A stretch of 64,000 bases of DNA from Microbotryomycetes sp. JL201 (Eukaryota; Basidiomycota; Microbotryomycetes): the NCBI GenBank assembly GCA_033819885.1, contig JAQYUZ010000013.1, positions 1 through 64,000 of the forward strand, written 5' to 3'. The position numbers and the translations under genes were made by a program. The notes under the pieces were generated by a model, which was given only the letters and a program-made list of their open reading frames with translations, ran no database searches and was not told the origin of the DNA. Below, one piece after another: positions 49,951 through 60,263 of this stretch (positions are counted from its first letter, which is position 1; each line of letters starts with the position of its first letter).

Positions 49951-52852
49951 TTAATCTTTGCGCAACAGGTCCCTCGTTCTCGTCAGCACGTGAACGAGTC
50001 TGTCCAGCTCGAATTTCGCCGCCGTCACATTCTTGTCGAGCGTCAGGCTCTCCGTCAAACCCGGAAATGTTGTCGCTCCGTACCCAAGATTCCTGAATAG
50101 TGATCACATCTTTCGTAATCTCCTTCTCTCATTGTCCCAAAAATTCGGACTTACCGACCAGGAGCGACTATCAAAGAGCGGTACCATGTTCTCTGCGGCA
50201 AACCTCGCTCGTCAATGAACGTCCCTTCGAATTGCCTCAACTTTTGATTGATTCGTCTGATCCTCTTCAACACGCGCATCAGATCGTGCCAATGTCGTTT
50301 GTGTCCCTCGTTCTTCTTCTTCAAAATCGAGTGCAACTCTTTCAAAGCTGATTCGGTTTGCTTGTCAAGAGTGTTAGCCGCGCTTTGTATAGATTTGATC
50401 ATTTTAAATAACGGTTTCAAGTTGATCGAGTTCTGGTCCGCCGTAGGCAAACTCGCCACAAGTGCTGGGATCTTGGCCGCGTACGCCTCGAGCTCGAACG
50501 CGTACGCTTTCAAACAAAAAAACATGATTCATATCAGCACATTGTTCTTCGCCATGTTCGACACCGATGAAAGCCGAGAGTCACCTGTCACGTTGAGTGG
50601 CAATACGACGCTGTCAATCATCTTCAGTGCCGTCAAACCCAACACTTTTGCGACAGCCTCATGATACTTGAATTTCGGGTCACCAAATCGGTCCATCCAA
50701 TACGCAGAGTCGTAATTGCTGTGGTAGTGGTACACTGCATCTTTTGAAGCTCGTTGGAACCCAATGTTGGCCGAAGCCAAGCCGATTCTCTGTATCATCA
50801 CGGTGAAATCCGATCCCGAGCCGAGGGCGCCAACGTCAAGGTCGTTAGCGCGAACGTTTGCAAGTCCGGTCGAATTCTTCTTGTCGAGACGAGCTCTGTC
50901 ACGCAGACTCTGACCAGGTCTGGCAGGATCTTCGACCATGTCAGACACGGTACGCAAAAGATCAGCCATCGAGGGCGACGCTCGAAGATCATAGTGCGAG
51001 CCGGCGGCACCGACGTCAATGTTGAGGTACGCAACGACATGCTTCTCGAGCCAAGCATGATAATCCTCGCCGAATTCGGTCGAGCCGATCAGGCCATACT
51101 CTTCAGCATCCCAGCTGGCCAACAAGATTGTTCTCATCGGTTTCCAACCGGTCTTGAGCAATTGACCGAACGTCCTGACGACCTCGTACACGGCGGCTGT
51201 GCCAGAGTTAGGATCGCCGCTACCAAACGTCCATGCGTCATTGTGATTGCCGATGACGACAACTTCATCTTCAATGTGACCAGGAATGACAGCGTACGTA
51301 TTCCAGATGGGCGTCACCGTGTCATCCATTTGCACGTCGAGCTCGACGATCTCTTTGCTCGGACCGCTGAAATACTCGACGCCAAGGTAGCCCAGACCGC
51401 CTTCACGTCGTCCATGAATGCCGGTACGCTGATGACCACGACCATTGAGCGACTTCAGGAGGGGTACCGCATCCTTGTAACTGATAGGAATCGAAGGAAT
51501 CGTTGGCAAATTTTCGCCTTGAGATCGAGAGGCGTTCTTATAGGCTGGCTCCCCGGGAGTGGTGGGGTCTCCTGGATAGATACTCAAGAATTGAGCAGAG
51601 CCCCGTTGGACGGAAGACGGCTGTCGAGCGGGTCCGTCAGGGTAAGCCTTGTACCCATTCTCGATTGTGACCTCGCCGTCCTCGGCCGGATCCGTATAAA
51701 TGATGATGCCGGCTGCACCAGCAAGTCCAGCATGCCGCACCTTGAGGCCACGGAACAAACCACCGTACTGTACAATGACGATTTTGCCTTGGACGTCGAT
51801 ACCTTCCCGACGAAGCTCGTCAAAGTCTTCTTGAGTACCCTGTTTGGCGTAGAGGAGCTGTCCAGACACTCGGCCGCTCTTGGCAAAGCCATGAAATGTG
51901 AGTGGTCCTTTGTCGCTCGTCGGATCCTGCTCGAGGACATCCTCCACCAGTTGTGCCTCGAACAAGGTCTCGTTCGACTTTGACGAGCGCATCGTCAATG
52001 AATGAGAGACAGGACAGTTGAGCAGAGGCCAGTACGTGTCAACCCACACACGGGCCTCGTTAGGCAGTTTGCGGAACGAGCTCGGATCTCGCTTGCGAAT
52101 GGCTTTGCCGAGCCGTTTTGCTTGGCCATGGCGACGGCGACCTGTGAGCGCTGCGTAGCTCTCGTCTGACCCAGCCTCGTACACGTGGTCGTCTGGTTTG
52201 GTGGCTTTGAGGCCGAGCAAGTGTTCCCATTGGGTTTTGACTTGAAGGGCAGACTTGCGGTCATTCTCCGTGCCGGCAATGTGCTGGCGCCAAGTGAAGC
52301 TGCAGAAAGACAGGTGGAGTGCATTGTCAGGTACTCTATGGCGTATTTGCACCAGGTGTGGACGTCTTCTAGCCGAAATCTTCTAGCCGAAACTCACGAG
52401 TGCGATGCGTTTCTGGCCGATTCTGCATTCACAAGTTTGAGCAAGGTCTGCTCCGCTTCTTTGGGCGATACGATGCGGGGTTTGGGACTGTGTCCGACCC
52501 CGAGGTCAATCAATGACGCTTCCGAGTGATGATGTGCGTTCATAGCGCGCATGTAGCCCATGACCGACGTCATTCGTTCGCCGTGCGACCGTTCGAGCTC
52601 GTTGATGCGCTGTGGCCGTCCTCTGCCTCCCATGCAATGCCGCCACTTTGCCCAGGGGGGATTGGATCCCATGTTGACGAGCCATAACGAAGTCAGAACA
52701 ATTGTGCTGATGAGGAGCAGCGCAGATCGGCTGCGACTGCGGCGTGCCTGTCGAGCATCACCCCGAGCGGCCACGGAGGGCAGGTCAGCTTCGATATGCT
52801 CCCCTTTAACCTTTTCAGGGCTCGATTCGGCCCTTTCCATGTCGGGCAGCAT
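49951..52852 (-). CDS. Glutamate carboxypeptidase II-like M28 metallopeptidase
   Basis: A type II membrane peptidase of the transferrin receptor/GCPII/Vps70 family. The ATG at 52,852 begins MLPDMERAESSPEK; a single span ALLLISTIVLTSLWLVN follows. After an intron the ectodomain begins SFTWRQHIAGTENDRKS. The protease-associated domain includes GKIVIVQYGGLFRGLKVRHA. The M28 zinc ligands all appear present: His and Asp in VIGNHNDAWTFGSGDPNSG, the Glu pair in SWDAEEYGLIGS, Asp in YLNIDVGAAG, and a distal His in YHYHSNYDS. The helical dimerisation domain is read across introns (ELEAYAAKIPALVASLP, then the final YGATTFPGLTESLTLDKN). Natural substrate unknown; in yeast, Vps70 is linked to vacuolar sorting. 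An intron near its N-terminus contains a 14-base tandem duplication. Confidence 0.92.
52365..52392. repeat. 14-base tandem duplication in an intron
   Basis: The unit tcttctagccgaaa occurs twice head to tail inside an intron of the M28 peptidase gene, close to the donor site on the minus strand. It looks like a recent local duplication that lengthens the intron. Confidence 0.9.
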
Positions 52853-52983
52853 GGCGTGGGGGCGCGAGATGGTCGGAACTTGACGAGCACGCGGTTCAAG
52901 TTCGAGCACGTGACCTTTGCAATTCTTTCAACCTCAACAACAATACGACCAGCTGAGGTTTCAAAGGGAATTGCGAGCATGAT

Positions 52984-54756
52984 CTATTGGTTTTTCGGTT
53001 TCTTCTTGCGCGGCGCCAATACATTCACCGCCTTCGGAGCTTCAGCCGCTGCTTGCCGCTTTGTAGACAGCTCGAGCTCGGCATGCTCGTTTCTAACCTC
53101 GACACGACGCCTCACAAATTGGTTGTAACCTTGCTCGTTCAACCTTTTGCGTTCAGCAATCTTGTCGTCCTCTGTCTTACAGCTTTCGAGAGATCCATCT
53201 CGCTCTGGCTCGTCGTCTTCATTTTGCGTTACGCGCTCGACGTCCTCGGCCCATTTCTGTGCCATGTTTGCTGCCTTGGCAAGATTCTTGAGAGAGTAAT
53301 CGACATTGTGGAACTGACTCCAAAGCCTGACAAACGCCGGGTGATGTATGGCCATGCGTTCTTTCGTCGGCGCCTGGTGGCTGAAGACGATCCGTGCCGG
53401 ATCTAATGACGAAGCGTCCTTTGACTGTTTTCCATCTTTCTGAGCATTCTCAAACTCGACGACTTGCTCGTCTCCTCTGGCGACGACAAAGAACGCCACC
53501 AAAGCTCCCGAACAACACTCTTGCCTGAACGCCATCATCTCCCACCAACCTTCGATCCCTCCCTCACACTCCCTGAACCTCTTGGCTTCTTTTTCGCGCT
53601 CACGTTCAATCTCATCTAAACCTCGAGCTTGGGCTGTACCATTTGCGCCGGTCGTGATTGTCGCGCTCTTGAGTCTTAGAAACACATCATCAAAGTCCCC
53701 GTCCAGTCCAGCCGCAGACAAAGTAGAAGACGTTGTTGATTGGATGAACCTCGACTTTGGGTCGTCTGGAAACGCTGGGATCAAGTCTGTGATGGGCGTT
53801 TGGTCGAGGGAATGGCTCGGCGAGTGAAGCAGCGAAGGCAAGTGCGAGTATGAGTGAGCGTAGATCCATACAGGTTTCGATTGAGGCAGTTGTCCGTCTT
53901 CTTGTCGAGCCTGTGGCGCTTGAGCGCCAGGTGGTGGCACAGGCACGTACGGCAATGAGTCGACGTACGACAAGCCTGGAATCAGGTAAAACATCTTTGG
54001 GGCATACTCGAGAGTTGATCGTGACATTGATGCACGATCAGATGCGGCAGACGTCGTCACCATGGCCGCTTCGGCTGCGGCCGTGATACAATTCTTCCAC
54101 CATCTCGTCAACCCTTTGTCGTCCAATCTCTTCTTTCCAGGGTTATCAACGCTGCCAGGAAACAAGTACTGAGGCTGGCTTTTCGCAAACACGTGAATGC
54201 GTAAACGAGTCGTCAAGTGTGGCGGATACTGAAGAAAGTAAGTCAAGAATGACGACACGAGAGTTCGTGCAGGAGAGAACGGCGGAGAAGCGAGGCCAGT
54301 CGTGTCGACCTTTGACACGTAAATCATCGAGCTCGACGTGGACGGGATCGTATATATGTTGGCCTCAAGACCAACGACGGGGATCGCAGCTCGTCTCGGC
54401 TTGTTTGCTGCTTCTGCAACGGGCCCGCCACCTGTCCTGCCAGAAGGTCCCGTTGTCGAGTCGTTTGTGCCATCAGTGCTAGCCGGAACGTCCACGTCTT
54501 CGCTCAAAACGACGAGCACTTCCTCTTGCCACACCTTTGCCTGTTTGTGATTGCTCGCGTACGGAAACAAGGCGTAGCTGCGCCTAGGCTGACTTCTCAA
54601 CACTTGTACAGTGTAGTCGTGTCTGCCAGGGAACGTCGACATGGACGTCACGAGGAATCCTAGCAGCGCTGGCGGCGCGTCGCGGCGCGTCATCGTCGAC
54701 GGCGCTCCATTAGCTGTGTCTAGAGGTTCGATCCGGGTCAGGTCCATTCCTTCCAT
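52984..54756 (-). CDS. RTT109: Histone acetyltransferase Rtt109
   Basis: The fungal enzyme that acetylates newly made histone H3 at Lys56 (and Lys27) with Vps75 or Asf1, needed for replication-coupled chromatin assembly. A single exon of about 590 codons. The start is placed at the ATG at 54,756 (MEGMDLTRIEP); a later Met before TRRDAPPALLGF is also possible. Family marks are STFPGRHDYTVQVLRSQPRR, YALFPYASNHKQAKVWQEEV, DDKGLTRWWKNCI, PKMFYLIPGLSYVDSLPYVP, FPDDPKSRFIQS and MMAFRQECCSGALVAFFVV. The C-terminus is charged and ends with a basic cluster (RKKKPKNQ) that may be a nuclear signal. It is longer than yeast Rtt109 because of linkers rich in Gly, Ser and Pro. It lies 131 bases behind the M28 gene start and has no introns, unlike nearly every neighbour. 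Confidence 0.92.
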   Translation of the reverse strand: MEGMDLTRIEPLDTANGAPSTMTRRDAPPALLGFLVTSMSTFPGRHDYTVQVLRSQPRRSYALFPYASNHKQAKVWQEEVLVVLSEDVDVPASTDGTNDSTTGPSGRTGGGPVAEAANKPRRAAIPVVGLEANIYTIPSTSSSMIYVSKVDTTGLASPPFSPARTLVSSFLTYFLQYPPHLTTRLRIHVFAKSQPQYLFPGSVDNPGKKRLDDKGLTRWWKNCITAAAEAAMVTTSAASDRASMSRSTLEYAPKMFYLIPGLSYVDSLPYVPVPPPGAQAPQARQEDGQLPQSKPVWIYAHSYSHLPSLLHSPSHSLDQTPITDLIPAFPDDPKSRFIQSTTSSTLSAAGLDGDFDDVFLRLKSATITTGANGTAQARGLDEIEREREKEAKRFRECEGGIEGWWEMMAFRQECCSGALVAFFVVARGDEQVVEFENAQKDGKQSKDASSLDPARIVFSHQAPTKERMAIHHPAFVRLWSQFHNVDYSLKNLAKAANMAQKWAEDVERVTQNEDDEPERDGSLESCKTEDDKIAERKRLNEQGYNQFVRRRVEVRNEHAELELSTKRQAAAEAPKAVNVLAPRKKKPKNQ

Positions 54757-54916
54757 TTCGAGTGTTTGGACGTACTCATCGGGTGCAGCCAATCGTCGCT
54801 AGTCAACAAAACTTCTCCGAATTACAGCTTGAAACGACACGAGATTATCGACAACAAGAAATTATGGCCTACGTGCAGAATATGGTACAAATCGATGGAA
54901 TCAATGCTCTCAAATT

Positions 54917-55890
54917 TCACTGCTTCGCCTTTGTCGCTCGAGCTTTGCCCGTCCTCGTCGGCGGAGCAGTCTCGGCCACTTCGTCCTCGACCTGCTTGAC
55001 ATCGTCAGCGAAGGTGCTCTCGACAGAGTCCAGCTTGTCTTGAGACGGCGTGGACGCGCCAGACGGGCCAGTCTCGGGCTCGGCATCTGGTGCCGCCGTC
55101 TGCTGCTGCAAGTCTTTCGCTGCGGCCGGCTCTTTGGACACGCTCTTGTTTTCTTTCTCGTTATTTTTCTTTCGCTTCTTAAGCATAGCTGTAATGTCAT
55201 CGAGTGCGTCAGTGACTGCAAGACCCTGGCCATCTCTGCGAAATTTGGACTGACCGAGTTTGACGGCGTCCTTGACGCCTTCAACAATCTCTTTTGACTG
55301 CTCGATGTACTCGTTATCTTCAAGCCTTCGTTTCTGACCGCCTTCGCCGCTCAGTCGCTGAATCTCCGCGTTGAGCGCGTCGAGTTTGGCTTGGGCTTGA
55401 GCTTTTTGAGCTTGCTCGCGCACGGGCGCAGATTGAATGTACTCGGCGAGCCTGCGCGGAGAAAAACACGATACTATCAGCTATGTCATTCATCGCGAGC
55501 GGCGGAATGGCCGGGCCCTCACTTTTGAGCTTCTTTGATGGTTGACAAGCGACGTCCGTTCAAGTCGCGGCAGCTGTCGTTGTTTGTCGCTTTGTTTGAG
55601 CTCATGCGACCGCCTTGAGCTCGCAATTGAGACGCAAAGCCACCTTTACCGCCTGGCAATCTGATGGACAATCGCACGTACAAGGGTGCGGCGCTGTCAT
55701 CGCTGAGCGACGACAGGGGCGCGTCAGACGTCGTCGGCAGACGTCTGCTGTTTGTGAGGGACAAGTACTGCTGCTCGAGCGGGCACAAGGGCGACAGGAC
55801 GTAGGCGAGGGCGCTGACGGGCGTCGTCGTCGGCAAAGCGAGGCTGACACTCGGGAATGGCGCAAACGTAGACACGATGACGGACTGCAT
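54917..55890 (-). CDS. SDE2: Sde2, ubiquitin-fold splicing and genome-stability factor
   Basis: Made as a precursor with an N-terminal ubiquitin-like fold that is cut after a Gly-Gly pair; the released C-terminal part joins the spliceosome in fission yeast and aids splicing of selected introns. The start ATG at 55,890 begins MQSVIVSTFAPFPSVSLAL. The processing site is LSIRLPGGKGGFASQLRAQG, which keeps the invariant GGKGGF core. Then NNDSCRDLNGRRLSTIKEA matches the family's CRDLxGRR block. One intron (about 55,440-55,520) joins KEAQK to LAEYIQSAPV. The rest is a coiled coil rich in Ala and Gln with an acidic tail. The new N-terminus after cleavage would be Lys, as in the studied family members. 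Confidence 0.9.
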
Positions 55891-56045
55891 GGCGTCGATA
55901 TGAAGGAGCCAGGAGCAGAAGCGTTGACTGCAGGCTGCAGAAACGTCGACTTGAATGATCGAGGGCGTGACTTGAGCAAAAGCTCCGGTCGGAATTCGCT
56001 GCTTCTCGCTTCCGGGTGCGCCACAGTCGCGTTCAAACACGTGAC
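55891..56045. promoter_or_regulatory. Shared promoter region, SDE2 and Pex22-like gene
   Basis: 155 bases between two divergent start codons. Confidence 0.45.
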
Positions 56046-56842
56046 ATGACGCCACGCCGCCGCACACCGTCAAAGATCTCCCCTGCAGTATGGCTGGCCG
56101 CTGCAGCAGCGACCAGTCTCGCTGCAGCGGGCGTCGCATGGTGGATGTCAACAGCGGCGACCTCGTCAACGGCCGACGAGCGCGACAATGACAGCGAGCG
56201 CGACATGGTAATGCTCAATACTGAGCCAACTCACCTTGCATGCTGGCATAGCTGATGCATTCATCTCCAGAAACCGGCAAAGCCTTCGCCGAGCCGGACG
56301 ACGACGCTGGCTCGCACTGGCCAATCGCTAACTCTTTGCTGCAGAAAGGTAATTGCCGAGCTGTGATCTCACCAAGGCTTGACTCTGACCGTTCCCATGT
56401 TCCGCAGCTGCCACCGAAATTCGTCGTTCAACGATTGTCTGCCAAATTCAAGCTGCATCTCGTCGTGGCGAGCCCGTCAGGACAGTCGATCAATTCGCCA
56501 TACGATGATGTACAAACCTTTGAACGCAAGAGACTCATCGCGCACGAAACACCTACCGGAGTCGTGCACGTGACCAGATTCCTCGGCGGCACGGTCGTCT
56601 TCATCAACGGACACTCTGTGTATGGTGACGATTTGTCGACAGAGAAAGAAGGCAACGATGACAACAGTCAAGCTTGGGAGTACTTGAACGTCAACAAGCT
56701 CGTTCGAGACACGAGGACGTTCGTCAAAGGGACTATCATCGTTCAAGGCAGCAAGGAAACGCTCGCATTAGACGATGACGTTGCATTTTCCGTAGCAGTC
56801 ATGGGCGGATGGCTAGACTTGTGCGAGCAATTGGGTGCATAG
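56046..56842 (+). CDS. Membrane-anchored protein, possible Pex22-like peroxin
   Basis: A protein of about 220 residues. The ATG at 56,046 begins MTPRRRTPSKISPAVWLAAA, a basic N-terminus followed at once by one membrane span. Two introns (56,210-56,273 and 56,346-56,407) join it to KPAKPSPSRTTTLARTGQSL, then to LPPKFVVQRLSAKFKLHLVV. The soluble domain alternates strands and helices: TLCCRK, FKLHLVVAS, LIAHETPTGVVHVTRFLGG, TVVFINGH. This order (short N-terminal anchor, then a Rossmann-like domain) is that of Pex22, the peroxisomal anchor of the ubiquitin-conjugating enzyme Pex4. Sequence similarity is weak, so this is only a tentative name. It is also divergent in position from SDE2 and converges with the EDEM gene. 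Confidence 0.6.
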
Positions 56843-56863
56843 ATTCTGGAGTACCATCACGCG

Positions 56864-56930
56864 GTGTTGTAACGAATAGGCTTTTGGGCGTTAAGCTCGG
56901 GCGCCCCCGTGCGACAATTTGTTACAACAC
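56864..56930. repeat. Inverted repeat between converging genes
   Basis: A perfect 10-base inverted repeat, gtgttgtaac at 56,864-56,873 and gttacaacac at 56,921-56,930, with a GC-rich loop that itself contains gggcg and cgccc. Less perfect complementarity extends outward on both sides (tctggagt with actctaga) to about 56,842-56,953. It could form a hairpin in either transcript. Confidence 0.75.
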
Positions 56931-56964
56931 ACACTCTAGAACACCATCTATAGACGTTTCTGCA

Positions 56965-59900
56965 TCACTTGCGATGTAATTTAACGTTGAGCACTTGGTA
57001 GCCACCCAAGATCAAGCCAGCACCCTCCGATTCGTCGTGCGCGTCCACCAATCTGACCATGGCTTCGACTCCTTGCTCTGCTCCCTTTTTGACCATCTCC
57101 TCGAGAGCGTACCCTGTCGAGTTGCTCACGAGCAGCAGAGGCACCAGCGCGTTCAGATCAGCCTCGTCGCCTTCGGCACTCGGTATAAACTCTTCATCGT
57201 CCGTCGAATTAATGACGATGACACCTTTGCTGCCGGACAAGGCCGCCATGTTGGATTTACGTGCGAATGAACACATTCCCCTGTGCAAGACTACGATTTT
57301 GTCTCTGACGGACACGGACGGATCATCTGTCGTTTGACTAGAGTCGAGTTTGTCATCATCGACAATTGGCTCGCACCCGAATTGAAACAACGGTCGCACA
57401 AGAGGCAGTCGAGGCATTGAAAATGCAAACGATCTGGGTGGAGGTTGACTCGACGCGACGGACGGACCAAAGTTGGCAACAAGGGCCGAAGCGTGCATCG
57501 ACAACGATTCAGGCACGTCGTCCGATAAAGGATCGTTGACGAGCGTCGCGTCCAAGCTCACGTCAATTTGAACTCGCTCTACTCGCCGGTGCGGCAAGTT
57601 CGCGAGTACGAGTGGATCCTTGATCGAAACGTAGGACCCGCTCGGAACGCGATAAGGACCAACTCGAGACACGACAAAACCGTCGCTACCGCTTGAGGCA
57701 CGCGTCAATGCAAAACGCAGCCCTTGAATACCTGCGACGACGACCGAGCCGTCCTGCTCTTGCCGGCACTGGTCCTTGGCTGGGCTGCTGACTTCTTGAG
57801 CAGCGTCTGGCGCAAACAGCAACTCGATACCATACTCCTGAAAGCAGAACCATGTCAGTCTCAATCACGACAACATCGATCAAGCCAATGCTGACCTCTG
57901 CCTTGACAATCTCACAATACCCCGACTCGCTCCATCGACCTTCTTCAATCTCCTTGACTTCGTCGTAAATGGCGTGCCCAGCCAAGTGTCTCGCATACTC
58001 GATGTCAGTTCTCGTGGCTACAGACTTTGACAAGAAATGCTGATGATGGTCCGAAGAGGTGGGGTCGTACGCCTGACAAGTGCCCGGATCCGAAACGATT
58101 GAGCTTTTACGTCGACGGTGTGTGAAGGCGTTCGAGTGGCCAGAGACATCGAGCATGTGGCCCTCGGTCGTGTATACCATGGGGCCATCGTCTACGTTAA
58201 AGGCATTATACTGACCCGGATCAACCCAGTCAGGCACGCGAAAGAGGCCAGGAAGGACGAGCATCACTCACCTCGTCAAACGTCAAATACAAGTATTTGA
58301 GCGTCTGCAATTCGTAAGAGCCTGAATCAGTTCGAGGTCACGGCATTGCCCTTTGATCCGACATACTTCCGCGGTTAAAAAGCTGCCATACGAGTACAAT
58401 CAGCAACAGGCTCAGTAAAACAGTCGTTCACTCTTACCTCGGCTGCTTGTCTTCGAGCCTGCCCGAGTTGAGATCGAGTATCGCGGCAAAGCCGCATTCG
58501 GTGCGCGTCCGGTTGTTGATGTCGTGCAATATCCGCTCAGCGATCCCGAGGTACCAGTCGTCTTTCGTCGCCTGGTACAAATATAGATTTGACTCGATAA
58601 ACTCGGGTCGCAAAGGGTAACCTGGGTCGGTCAAACTAGTCAGCTCGGCTCAGCGCGAGTGTTTGAACGTTGACGTACCGAGAGACGCTGCCGATTTTTT
58701 GTGAATGTCGAATATTTCCGGCAAACCCGAGTAGCGCATCCATTGAAATGCATACACAGCATGCGCTTTGATTGCCGACTCGAGATCTCCGACCAAGGTC
58801 TGCACCCCGGGGAAGAACGCAGATAGTGAATCGACAAAGACGGACGCTAGTTGACCCGTAAACATGTTGACGCCTCGGTACTGCATGTGCTTGTCAGATC
58901 TCGCGATTCGTCATGTCCGGGAACTGTTGCTTGATCACTAACCCAGAAGCCGTCCGGCGAGCGAATGTAACGCAGAACGCTCGAGTACATATCTTGCCAC
59001 ACCCTGTGGTACTCTTCTTCGCCCAACAATACGAAAGCTTTGGCGGCGTACTCGAAAATCGAATCAATGCCGGCACCAGTCGTGCTGATCCCGTGCATCC
59101 ATTTGCCGTCGAAAGCGCTCAACGTATTTCCAACGAGTCCAAGCTGGCTTTTTCGATTCCAGATAGCAAAGAAGGCCTTTTTGGCGGCGGCCTCATACTT
59201 GGGGTCGCTTGTCAATCTCGAGAGTGTTGCAAATTCGAGAAGCAATGATGCAGCGCCGGCGCTACATGTCTCGAATGTTTCGCCTTTGCGGATACCTTTC
59301 TGGAGGTGTATCCTGGCGTAGGGAATGCCAGTCGGGGTTTGAAAAGCTGGTAGCAAGCGATTTGCGAGGTCGGTGGCGAGAATGAGCAGCTCGCCACTGT
59401 ACCAAGGCAAAGCGTATCCTCTTTTTGGGTCGGTTGCAAGCAGGTGGCCGGATAACTGGCGTTGCTCGCGTGTCAGTGCGGTTATACGCCAGCAGCGAAA
59501 GGTAGATCGCTCACGAGTCCGCCGAGCATCCTGATCGTCACTTCAAACACCTGAACTCTCGAATCCCTGTCGAACGACACATGCTCGATCGTTTCTTTGA
59601 TGGCTTGCTCGAAGCCTGCCTTGTCGTCGAGCACCTATTGAACGGCAACAGACGTCAGCCGAGTGAGCTTGTCCAGAGACACGTGACCGGTGTCGACGCA
59701 GAACGAGGTCTGCACTGACAGCGAACGTGTCCAGGCTGTCCACCAAGGTCAATGCAAAGTCTCCCATGACGTCGTTGACCTCTGTGTTGTCGGTGTGCTT
59801 CCTGTCGTGTCCTTGTCCGCGACAGGTGAGCGGCTTGACCTCGTCCATCGGAAACGCGACACCTGCGTCGAGTATTTCCAAGGTCAGACTGTGAGATTGA

Positions 59901-60114
59901 CCAAAAGTCATAGGGACTGACGGTGATACGACTTGTAAGCGTGGTACCACGTTTCGCGAGCGAGTTCACGCAGCTCGCGTTTCCGGTCGCTGCTGTAAAA
60001 CAAAGACTGCCCTCGGGCGGGTCTAACACAGCCGAGCAAGGCCAAGACAATCGCTGCGAGCGCCAACGCCCGTGAGCACGCGGCAGGACCACCCGCCGGT
60101 GCCGGCCATCGCAT
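56965..60114 (-). CDS. ER degradation-enhancing alpha-mannosidase-like protein (EDEM/Mnl1, GH47) with PA domain
   Basis: Trims mannose from misfolded glycoproteins in the ER so that they are sent for degradation. The ATG at 60,114 begins a signal peptide (core ALALAAIVLALLG), likely cut near PARG/QS. Next comes RELARETWYHAYKSY, then GDFALTLVDSLDTFAV, ETIEHVSFDRDSRVQVFEVT, YALPWYSGELLILATDLANR, ETFETCSAGAASLLLEFATL, and GLVGNTLSAFDGKWMHGIST with GAGIDSIFEYAAKAF, all glycoside hydrolase 47 blocks. RPEFIESNLYLYQATKDDWY and YVYTTEGH-like VYTTEGHMLDVSG end the catalytic domain. The C-terminal part has a protease-associated domain: DKIVVLHRGMCSFARKSNMA, with GVIVINSTDDEEFIP, as in EDEM3. No ER-retention tetrapeptide is seen (it ends KLHRK). 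About eight exons are needed. Confidence 0.9.
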
Positions 60115-60263
60115 GGCCGGACGAGAGTGTCCTGAGCGCAAAACCCGAGGGGGCGTGTCGGACAACACGCATGCACTTCAGATCACATTGAAATTCCAGC
60201 AAACCATTCTGAAACAGCACGAAACAGAAAGGAATCCAACTCTCTTTTAAAAGAGCGCTCAGT

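Noticed and set aside
50754-51983. Open frame of 409 codons on the plus strand
   Set aside because: It lies antisense inside the M28 peptidase exon, has no domain, and the peptidase on the minus strand carries all zinc ligands. It is a shadow frame.
54725-54740. tRNA B-box-like ggttcgatcc
   Set aside because: It lies inside the Rtt109 coding exon, with no A box or cloverleaf around it.
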